Source: Bacteroidota bacterium (lineage in GTDB: Bacteria > Bacteroidota > Bacteroidia > Chitinophagales > Chitinophagaceae). From it: 14,025 nt of DNA. The stretch covers positions 1 to 14,025 of the forward strand of contig JAEWBD010000108.1 in NCBI GenBank assembly GCA_023391315.1. Direction: 5' to 3'. Position 1 is the stretch's first letter, and every line of letters starts with the position of its first letter. The position numbers and the translations under genes were made by a program. The notes beneath the pieces are model-generated. The model was not told the DNA's origin. It did not search any database and was given only the letters and a program-made list of their open reading frames with translations. This document shows positions 8,876-14,025 of this stretch, piece after piece.

Positions 8876-8911
8876 CGCGGTCAGACGCATCAAGCGTCAG
8901 ACCGATAGCAA
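8873..8911 (+). repeat. REP-like hairpin, upstream copy flanking the RAYT gene
   Basis: GGTCAGACGC (8879-8888), a loop ATCAA (8889-8893) and GCGTCAGACC (8894-8903) form a stem-loop with a single central A-A mismatch; an outer C-G pair (8878/8904) extends it. A hairpin with a central mismatch beside a Y1 transposase gene is the usual form of REP sequences. Flanks TAACG on the left and TAGCAA on the right are shared with the second copy at 9515-9555, which lies in the opposite orientation. The left flank supplies the glgB stop codon. It may also act as a transcript-end or mRNA-stabilising hairpin for glgB. Confidence 0.8.
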
Positions 8912-8936
8912 TCATTGATACCAAAATACCCTTATC

Positions 8937-9521
8937 ATGCACTTCGAAGAAGATCAGCTGTACCACATCTACAACCAGGGAAATAACAAACAACAAATAT
9001 TCTTCTCTCATGAAAATTATCTTTATTTCCTTCAGCATTATAGAAGAACTGTAAGCCCTTTTGCTGATACTATTGCTTATTGCCTCATGCCAAATCATTT
9101 TCATTTCCTCATTCATACAAATAATGATTCCATTCAAAAATTAAAGGTTGGTAGTTTAACCCTTACTCAATTATCGGACGGTATAAGAAAATGCCTTCGT
9201 AGTTATGCTGTAGCCATCAATAAACAACGGCATGCAAGCGGTTCACTATTCAGGCAAAAAACCAAAGCAGATGCCGTTGCTAATTCTTCAACTGATTATG
9301 CAAGAAATATTTTTCACTATATCCATCAAAATCCGCTGCGTGCAAAGCTGGTGACCGATTTAAGCAATTGGGAGTATTCATCGTATAAAGATTATATAGG
9401 CTTGAGAAAAGGCACTTTAATAAATAAAGAATTGGCAGTAAGGTTTATTGATGTTAACTGGAAGTGTTTGGAAAAAGATACTTTAGAATCTTATAAAAAT
9501 AAAAACACTGATTTTTGCTAA
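8937..9521 (+). CDS. REP-associated tyrosine transposase (RAYT, Y1/IS200-like HUH family)
   Basis: The protein has 194 residues. RAYTs are single-copy, domesticated relatives of the IS200/IS605 Y1 transposases that cut and join single-stranded REP hairpins. Visible motifs are YHIYNQGNNKQQIF (9-22, the first beta strand), LMPNHFHFLIH (50-60, with the HUH pair H54 and H56), a helix RKCLRSYAVAINKQRHASGSLFRQKTKA (84-111) carrying the likely catalytic tyrosine (Y90 the best candidate), and YIHQNPLRAKLV (128-139), which is strongly conserved in this family. Length is normal and there is no frameshift, so the protein may be active. It is flanked by two REP-like hairpins in inverted orientation, 32 bp upstream of its start and overlapping its stop (9519-9521). 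A generic IS200 transposase is less likely given these flanking repeats. Confidence 0.92.
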   Translation: MHFEEDQLYHIYNQGNNKQQIFFSHENYLYFLQHYRRTVSPFADTIAYCLMPNHFHFLIHTNNDSIQKLKVGSLTLTQLSDGIRKCLRSYAVAINKQRHASGSLFRQKTKADAVANSSTDYARNIFHYIHQNPLRAKLVTDLSNWEYSSYKDYIGLRKGTLINKELAVRFIDVNWKCLEKDTLESYKNKNTDFC

Positions 9522-9555
9522 CGGTTTGACGGCATTGAGCCGTCTGACCACGTTA
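9515..9555 (-). repeat. REP-like hairpin, downstream copy in inverted orientation
   Basis: GGTTTGACGGC (9523-9533), loop ATTGA (9534-9538) and GCCGTCTGACC (9539-9549) form an 11-bp stem with one T-T mismatch and an adjacent T-G wobble at the same central place as in the first copy. Read on the minus strand, the copy shares the layout TAACGYGGTCAGACG, then a loop, then CGTCARACCGWTAGCAA, with the copy at 8873-8911, and differs mainly by one extra stem base pair. The RAYT stop codon TAA lies in the shared inner flank. Confidence 0.8.
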
Positions 9556-9571
9556 TCTAAACAACCGCGCT

Positions 9572-10927
9572 ATGAACAAATACATATGGTTTGCAATTTT
9601 AGTTACCATACTAATTACAGCATGTAATTCACAACCTAAGCAGCAAAATACAGCCGCTGTAAATAATATTTCAGATTCCGCTTTATTCGATACCATTCAG
9701 CGCAGGACATTTGAATATTTCTGGACGGGCGCCGAATCCAACAGCGGCATGGCCGCCGAGCGCATTCACATCGATGGCGATTACCCGGAAAATGATCAAA
9801 GCACCATTGCCGTTGGCGGCAGTGGCTTTGGGTTGATGGCCATTCTTACAGGCATTGAACGCAATTATATAATGAGGCAGCAAGGTTTTGAACGCCTGCA
9901 GAAAATTGTAAACTTTCTTGAAAAAGCAGATCGTTTTCATGGCGCTTACCCGCATTGGTTGCTGGATGAAAACGGCCATGTACGCCCATTTGGTTTTGAT
10001 GATAATGGTGGCGATCTTGTGGAAACAAGCTTTTTAATGCAAGGCCTTTTATGTGTGCGGCAATATTTTAAAGATGGCGATGATGATGAAAAAAAATTAG
10101 CAGCGCGTATTGATAGTTTATGGAAGCAGGTCGAGTTTGACTGGTACCGCCGCAACAATCAGAATGTATTGTACTGGCACTGGAGTCCCAACTATGGATG
10201 GAAGAAGAATTTTGCGGTGCATGGTTACAATGAATGTTTGATTATGTATGTATTGGCCGCTTCTTCACCCACGCATGGTGTGCCGGCAGAAGTGTACCAC
10301 AAAGGCTGGGCGGAAAACGGTGCTATTAATAAAACAAGCATGTATAAAAATGATACGCTGCATTTATTCATGCAGGGCAACCCACCGCATGGCGGACCTT
10401 TATTCTGGGCGCATTATTCGTGGCTTGGCTTAAACCCGAATGGATTAAAAGATCAATACGCTGATTACTGGAAAGAGATGAACACTATGGCAAAGATGAA
10501 TTATGAATGGTGTGTTGATAATCCAAAGAAGTTTAAAGGTTATGGCCAAGATAACTGGGGCTTAACGGCAAGCTATTCTGTAAAAGGTTATGCAGCGCAT
10601 GCCCCCGATTCCATAAATGATCTCGGTGTTATTTCACCAACAGCCGCTTTATCATCTTTTCCATATACGCCGGAGCAGTCAATGGCTGCCATGAAGCATT
10701 GGTATAACGATTCAACGCTCAGAAATAAATTGCTTGGCCCTTATGGTTTTTATGATGCCTTCAGTGAAACAGACAACTGGTATCCGCAACGTTATCTTGC
10801 CATAGACCAGGGGCCCATTGTAGTAATGATGGAAAATTACCGCAGCGGCTTGTTGTGGAAATTATTTATGAGTTGTGATGAAGTAAAAAAAGGACTTGCC
10901 AAACTTAGCTTTACAGTAACTGAATAA
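9572..10927 (+). CDS. Glucoamylase-like lipoprotein, probable GH144 beta-1,2-glucan hydrolase
   Basis: The protein has 451 residues. The signal peptide ends in lipobox ITAC (Cys18), so it is a lipoprotein of the periplasm or outer membrane. The rest forms an (alpha/alpha)-barrel of the glucoamylase-like family PF10091: RRTFEYFWTGAESNSGMAAER (44-64), TIAVGGSGFGLMAI (78-91), FHGAYPHWLLDENG (122-135), DDNGGDLVETSFLMQGLL (143-160), YWHWSPNYGWKKN (201-213), HGYNECLIMYVLAASSPTH (217-235), GGPLFWAHYSWLGLNP (274-289), YGQDNWGLTAS (324-334) and IDQGPIVVMMENYRSGLLWKLF (411-432). The endo-beta-1,2-glucanase of Chitinophaga pinensis that founded GH144 belongs to this family, so beta-1,2-glucan is the leading substrate; another beta-oligoglucan is possible. 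The stop is 16 bp before the GDPD-like gene, suggesting an operon. The downstream REP hairpin lies just in front of the start. Confidence 0.85.
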   Translation: MNKYIWFAILVTILITACNSQPKQQNTAAVNNISDSALFDTIQRRTFEYFWTGAESNSGMAAERIHIDGDYPENDQSTIAVGGSGFGLMAILTGIERNYIMRQQGFERLQKIVNFLEKADRFHGAYPHWLLDENGHVRPFGFDDNGGDLVETSFLMQGLLCVRQYFKDGDDDEKKLAARIDSLWKQVEFDWYRRNNQNVLYWHWSPNYGWKKNFAVHGYNECLIMYVLAASSPTHGVPAEVYHKGWAENGAINKTSMYKNDTLHLFMQGNPPHGGPLFWAHYSWLGLNPNGLKDQYADYWKEMNTMAKMNYEWCVDNPKKFKGYGQDNWGLTASYSVKGYAAHAPDSINDLGVISPTAALSSFPYTPEQSMAAMKHWYNDSTLRNKLLGPYGFYDAFSETDNWYPQRYLAIDQGPIVVMMENYRSGLLWKLFMSCDEVKKGLAKLSFTVTE

Positions 10928-10943
10928 ACATAAACGAAATACA

Positions 10944-11714
10944 TTGAAGCAGCTTTTTAGAATCTATTTTATTGCAGCAATATTATTATTTGCCAATGCT
11001 GCGTTTGCCCAACCTATTATTCATTCGCATAACGATTATACACACGCCGTTCCTTTTTGGGATGCCTACAACCATAAAGCCGGCGTTATTGAAGCCGACG
11101 TATATTATGTGAATGGCGAATTAATGGTTGCCCATAATAAAGCAGACATCAGGCCAGCCAACAGTTTAAACAACATGTACATTCAGCCTATTGTAGAATT
11201 GTTTGATACAGGGAAAAACGTGCATAGCTTTTATTTAATGATTGATATAAAAGAAAACCAGGCGCAGGCATTGCCCGCATTGATGAATGTATTGCAACAG
11301 CATTCTTCGGTATTTAACCGGCAGGTAAATAAAAATGCAGTGCAGGTTTTTATAAGTGGTGAAAGGCCCGCAGATTCAACATTTCATAATTATCCGCCTT
11401 TTATAATGTTTGATGGTTTGCCCGGCAAACATTATGCACCGCAGGATTTGGGAAAAATAGTAATGATAAGTGATAATTTTCGCACATATTCTCACTGGAA
11501 TGGTAATGGCACGTTGCCCGCTGCAGACAGTATTAAACTTGTAAATGTTATTAATGCTGCACATGCAACCGGCAAACCCGTAAGGCTATGGGGAGCGCCT
11601 GATACGCAGCAGTGCTGGCAAACAATCATCAACCTTAAAGCTGATGTTATTAATACCGACAAAGTTGAAATGTGCAGGCAGTTTTTAAATGCACGAAACA
11701 ATCAAATTTTATAA
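10944..11714 (+). CDS. Secreted PI-PLC/GDPD-like phosphodiesterase, TTG start
   Basis: The protein has 256 residues, starting at TTG (10944). No ATG lies between the previous stop and this codon, and the TTG gives an excellent signal peptide (1-23, ending AFAQ), so the rare start is well supported. The mature enzyme belongs to the PLC-like/glycerophosphodiester phosphodiesterase TIM-barrel superfamily: IIHSHNDY (25-32, catalytic/metal His27 or His29), VIEADVYYVNGELMVAHN (48-65, acidic ligands E50 and D52, second His H64), LMIDIKE (98-104) and near the end LWGAPDT (215-221) and DVINTDK (234-240). It should hydrolyse a phosphodiester such as glycerophosphodiesters or phosphoinositide-like groups in the periplasm; exact substrate unknown. 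It follows the GH144-like gene by 16 bp. Confidence 0.85.
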   Translation: MKQLFRIYFIAAILLFANAAFAQPIIHSHNDYTHAVPFWDAYNHKAGVIEADVYYVNGELMVAHNKADIRPANSLNNMYIQPIVELFDTGKNVHSFYLMIDIKENQAQALPALMNVLQQHSSVFNRQVNKNAVQVFISGERPADSTFHNYPPFIMFDGLPGKHYAPQDLGKIVMISDNFRTYSHWNGNGTLPAADSIKLVNVINAAHATGKPVRLWGAPDTQQCWQTIINLKADVINTDKVEMCRQFLNARNNQIL

Positions 11715-12062
11715 AGTATTTGCAAAAACAAAATTGCCTGTTAATTCGTGAAGGAGGCAACCACTCTATTTATCAAAATCAGATTAATAAGAAAATCACA
11801 TCTGTTCCGCGTCATAAAGAAATAAAAAATTCTTGTTAGAAAAATTTGTAAGGATTTAGAAATCCCCTCACCACAAAATTTTCAATAATATTTAAAAGCA
11901 GTATCAAATATTATTGCGTGCTCTGACATAACACCCTTCCTTTTTTTACATCCCTTCCTTCATTCCCGCCAGGTTTTAAAAAATCATGTTTTTAGAGGAT
12001 ATATTTAACAACACATTGTTTTCATATTCGCATCATTAAAATGTTAAACCAAAATATGTTTT
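11715..12062. other. 348-bp AT-rich intergenic region with inverted repeats
   Basis: No supported ORF. It holds TTGCCT-15-AGGCAA (11734-11760), which could be a weak transcript-end hairpin for the upstream gene though no T-run follows; a tight dyad GGATTT-2-AAATCC (11852-11865); and a perfect 11-bp dyad (11883-11916, listed separately). A TATATTTA just upstream of the beta-helix gene resembles the Bacteroidota -7 element, but I see no matching -33 element, so I do not call a promoter. Confidence 0.5.
11883..11916. repeat. 11-bp perfect inverted repeat, 12-nt loop
   Basis: CAATAATATTT (11883-11893) and AAATATTATTG (11906-11916) are exact reverse complements. The stem is nearly all A/T, so a regulator-binding dyad is more plausible than a strong terminator; a T7 run begins about 24 nt later, too far for an intrinsic terminator. 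Chance is possible at this base composition. Confidence 0.45.
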
Positions 12063-13106
12063 ATGAAAACACAGATTTCTACTTTGATACTCGCAATCTT
12101 AACAGGTCTTAGTTTTAGCGCCCATGCCAAAGTATGGCGCATAAATAATAATGCCGGCGTAAATGCAGATTTCACTTCCGCTAATGCGGCTGTAACAAAC
12201 AGCGCAGTGCAAAGCGGCGATACGCTTTATTTTGAAGCCAGTGCAACCGATTATGGCGGCATAACCATTTCCAAAAAACTTGTATTAATTGGCACAGGTT
12301 ACTTTTTAGACAGCACTAACAACCCCGGCCTGCAGTATAATCCAAACGCTGCTGTTATTAATGGCGTAGTATTAGATTCAGCCGGCACAGGCTCCACATT
12401 TACAGGGCTTACAGTAAACTTTTTAATTGGGCCGGGAGCCGGCGGCAGCAGCATAGATAACCTTACCATTACAAGATGCCGCGTTACCGGTATTGGAAAT
12501 TATTATGGTTATACACCCGGCACCATACTAAGCGGCTGGAAGGTCAATAAAAATTATATAACAGGCAGTTTCGGCGACGGCGCATGGGTAATGCAGAACT
12601 GGGATGTAAGCAATAATATTGTTGACACCTGGATTAATATGGAAAACACAGCCTGCTCAGGCAATGTAATTCGCAACAATGTATTCCGGGGGGCCATTCA
12701 TATTGTAAACGGATATTTTGCCAATAACCTGCTTTCAGGCTGGAATGATTATGTATTTACCAACACCGTGGTTAAGAATACGCTCTCTGCAGGTACGCCT
12801 TCAACTTTTGCAGCGTATGTTGGCAGCAACAATAACAGCTATGGTTATACCGATGCCCAGTTTTTTGTAAGCACCGGCAGCGCAGATGCCAAATGGAAAT
12901 TAGCGTCCGGTTCACCTGCCAAACAGGCCGGGTTAACAGTGGGTTCAGTTGTAAAACCAGACTGCGGCGCTTTTGGCGGCCCTGATCCTTATATACTCTC
13001 AGGCATTCCCAATATACCCGCCATTTATAAATTAACTGTTCCCGCAAGCATTGCTTCAGGCACCAGCAGCATGAACATTACATTCAGCACGAGGAGCAAT
13101 CCCTGA
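12063..13106 (+). CDS. Secreted right-handed parallel beta-helix protein
   Basis: The protein has 347 residues with a signal peptide (1-22, ending SAHA). After a standard opening (KVWRINNNAG at 23-32 and SGDTLYFEAS...YGGITISKKLVLIGTGYFL at about 51-82) come successive short strands with Asn-rich turns (SIDNLTITRCRVTGI, LSGWKVNKNYITG, MQNWDVSNNIVDTW, CSGNVIRNNVFRG, VNGYFANNLLSGW) that stack as a right-handed beta-helix, then the closing motif KLASGSPAKQAGLTVGSVVKPDCGAFGGPDPY (279-310). This architecture is shared by pectate-lyase-like enzymes and surface adhesins; I see no catalytic set, so no activity is assigned. A short Ser/Thr-rich tail follows and there is no obvious type IX sorting domain. 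It is preceded by a long AT-rich gap and followed by a GC-rich hairpin, so it is probably transcribed alone. Confidence 0.85.
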   Translation: MKTQISTLILAILTGLSFSAHAKVWRINNNAGVNADFTSANAAVTNSAVQSGDTLYFEASATDYGGITISKKLVLIGTGYFLDSTNNPGLQYNPNAAVINGVVLDSAGTGSTFTGLTVNFLIGPGAGGSSIDNLTITRCRVTGIGNYYGYTPGTILSGWKVNKNYITGSFGDGAWVMQNWDVSNNIVDTWINMENTACSGNVIRNNVFRGAIHIVNGYFANNLLSGWNDYVFTNTVVKNTLSAGTPSTFAAYVGSNNNSYGYTDAQFFVSTGSADAKWKLASGSPAKQAGLTVGSVVKPDCGAFGGPDPYILSGIPNIPAIYKLTVPASIASGTSSMNITFSTRSNP

Positions 13107-13152
13107 TACCTTGCTGCAGTATTTTTTAAAATCAGTGAAAAAGAAGGCTCAA

Positions 13153-13174
13153 CCGGGCGGTTTTAAACGCCCGG
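13153..13174 (+). terminator. GC-rich hairpin, putative terminator of the beta-helix gene
   Basis: CCGGGCG (13153-13159) pairs perfectly with CGCCCGG (13168-13174) around loop GTTTTAAA, starting 46 bp after the stop codon. It is strikingly GC-rich for its surroundings. No T-run follows (ATAAAG), so termination is likely but not certain. Confidence 0.55.
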
Positions 13175-13184
13175 ATAAAGATTG

Positions 13185-13370
13185 ATGGGTATAATGAATT
13201 GTTCTTTTAGGGAAAGAAAGGAGTTTTCTGGGGAATTATATCGGAAAAGCAGGAGAAAGAATGAGTTTTCTGGGGAAGGGAAACGGTTTTCTGGGGAGAA
13301 AAATGAGTTTTATCGGGAATTTTTCCGGTTTTCCGGGGAAAATTTGAGCCGGTTCCCGCATTTCATTTAA
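13185..13370 (+). CDS. Hypothetical 61-residue ORF made of a 7/14-residue repeat
   Basis: I do not recognise this ORF and it may not be a gene. From ATG 13185 (a second ATG is at 13194) it encodes a very basic, Phe/Arg/Lys/Glu-rich peptide in which the 21-bp tandem repeat reads in frame as heptads: EFSGELY, RKSRRKN, EFSGEGK, RFSGEKN, EFYREFF, RFSGENL. Alternation of Glu- and Arg-starting heptads gives a 14-residue period. There is no signal peptide, membrane segment or family motif. The unit length is a multiple of three and the frame is open through all units, which allows translation but does not prove it; the array could equally be a non-coding minisatellite. Confidence 0.25.
   Translation: MGIMNCSFRERKEFSGELYRKSRRKNEFSGEGKRFSGEKNEFYREFFRFSGENLSRFPHFI
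13200..13346 (+). repeat. 21-bp tandem repeat, seven units, with 42-bp higher-order period
   Basis: Units start at 13200, 13221, 13242, 13263, 13284, 13305 and 13326, exactly 21 bp apart with no indels. The core is GTTTTCTGGGGA. Units alternate between a GAG start (13221, 13263, 13305) and a CGG start (13242, 13284, 13326), giving three 42-bp dimers. The units at 13200 and 13242 are the most diverged. Confidence 0.85.
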
Positions 13371-13453
13371 AGAATACTTCACCCATAATATACTGCCGCA
13401 CACTTGCTGTAATTACAAAAAACATTTTCAGTGGTTCACTTTATATATGTAAA

Positions 13454-14025
13454 ATGAAAAACCTATTTACCATACTGGCACTGGCTGTGTGCTTTTGTGT
13501 AAAAGCACAAACAGACCCTGCTTATCCGCCGGCGCCTGCAGCCGCACAAAATATTATAACGGCTGAATATTTTATTGATACAGACCCGGGCTTTGGCCAT
13601 GGCACTCCGCTTACCGTTACACCGGGTTTAAATATTTCCGACCTCACCAAAACAATTAACACTGCCGGCTTGCCAAATGGTGTGCATCGCTTGTACATAC
13701 GCAGCAAAAACCAGGGTGGCCGCTGGAGCCTTGCTAACTACAACCTGTTTACAGTAGATTTTGACCCCTCCTATCCTGCCCTGCCTGCAGCCGCACAAAA
13801 TATTGTTGCGGCGGAATATTTTATTGATACCGATCCCGGCTTCGGCAAAGGCACAGCCATTACTATAACACCGGGTTTGAATATAGCCAACTTCAATACA
13901 ACAGTTAATACTACCGGTTTAGGCAATGGCGTACACCGTTTGTACCTGCGCACAAAAAATGCGGTCGGTAAATAGAGCCTTGTTAATTACAGTTCATTTA
14001 TTGTTGACAGCGACCCATCATATCC
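13454..14025 (+). pseudogene. Secreted protein of 83-residue repeats, interrupted by an in-frame TAG; 3' end beyond window
   Basis: The frame opens with a signal peptide (MKNLFTILALAVCFCVKAQ) and then repeats of 83 residues: repeat 1 begins at Asp21 (DPAYPPAPAAAQN), repeat 2 at Asp104 (DPSYPALPAAAQN), and a third begins at codon 187 (DPSYP) at the window edge. Each repeat carries AEYFIDTDPGFG, a VTPGLNI/ITPGLNI strand and GVHRLYIRSKN/GVHRLYLRTKN, a beta-sandwich-like unit seen in large Bacteroidota surface proteins. Codon 174 is TAG (13973-13975), at the place where repeat 1 has TGG in RWSLANY; after it the frame continues as SLVNY and reaches repeat 3 with the period intact. This is therefore a one-base nonsense change in an otherwise intact gene, a sequencing error, or a read-through stop. 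If translation stops, a 173-residue two-repeat protein would be made. Function unknown; adhesion or matrix is a guess from context. Confidence 0.75.

Larger units (their letters stand above)
13107..13453. other. Intergenic region with hairpin and tandem repeat
   Basis: Between the beta-helix gene and the 83-residue-repeat gene lie a GC-rich hairpin (13153-13174), a 21-bp tandem array (13200-13346) within a 61-codon ORF, and about 80 bp of AT-rich leader before the next gene. No promoter consensus is clear in that leader. Confidence 0.6.

Noticed and set aside
8513..8893. Minus-strand ORF of 126 codons over the end of glgB
   Set aside because: Antisense of the conserved GlgB C-terminal domain; no independent support.
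9572..11714. Polysaccharide utilisation locus
   Set aside because: There is no SusC/SusD pair, sensor or transporter beside the two enzymes, so only a two-gene unit is supported.
12063..13106. Pectate or polysaccharide lyase assignment for the beta-helix protein
   Set aside because: The fold signature is clear but no catalytic residues of a known lyase family are recognisable.
13200..13346. Tandem array considered as a CRISPR
   Set aside because: Units are contiguous at 21 bp with no unique spacers, and no cas gene is present.

Overview
The window looks like a chromosomal segment of a Bacteroidota bacterium, most likely of the Chitinophagaceae/Sphingobacteriia type. This is inferred from gene families (a GLPGLI protein beside an OMP_b-brl_3 outer-membrane barrel, BshA for bacillithiol, a GH144-like glucanase of the kind first described in Chitinophaga), from signal peptides ending in AQ, from AT-rich intergenic DNA and from the lack of clear Shine-Dalgarno sites. 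No rRNA, tRNA, CRISPR array, integrase or phage gene was seen.

Left arm (1-5957, all on the minus strand, read right to left): an outer-membrane beta-barrel protein with a carboxypeptidase-regulatory-like N-terminus and plug is followed 35 bp later by a GLPGLI-family secreted protein. Then come bshA (first step of bacillithiol synthesis, preceded by an 11-bp inverted repeat) and hemF (oxygen-dependent coproporphyrinogen III oxidase), which runs off the left edge only a few codons before its expected end. The heme and thiol genes fit an aerobic lifestyle. A divergent intergenic region (5958-6294) separates this arm from the plus-strand genes.

Right arm (6295-14025, all plus strand): a small secreted protein resembling the PliI family of lysozyme inhibitors; glgB (glycogen branching enzyme); a RAYT (REP-associated Y1 transposase) bracketed by two REP-like hairpins in opposite orientation, the outer one overlapping the glgB stop codon; a lipoprotein of the glucoamylase-like/GH144 family (probable beta-1,2-glucan hydrolase); and, 16 bp later, a secreted PI-PLC/GDPD-like phosphodiesterase with a TTG start. 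After a 348-bp gap comes a secreted right-handed beta-helix protein, a GC-rich hairpin, a 21-bp/42-bp tandem repeat that is in frame with a 61-codon ORF, and the start of a surface protein made of 83-residue repeats. That last gene has an in-frame TAG exactly where the first repeat has TGG (Trp), while the reading frame continues beyond it to the window edge.

Most genes are ordinary housekeeping or envelope genes. The items most worth a second look are the RAYT with its inverted REP pair, the higher-order 21/42-bp repeat, the amber codon in the 83-residue repeat gene, and the pairing of a GH144-like glucanase with a GDPD-like enzyme.
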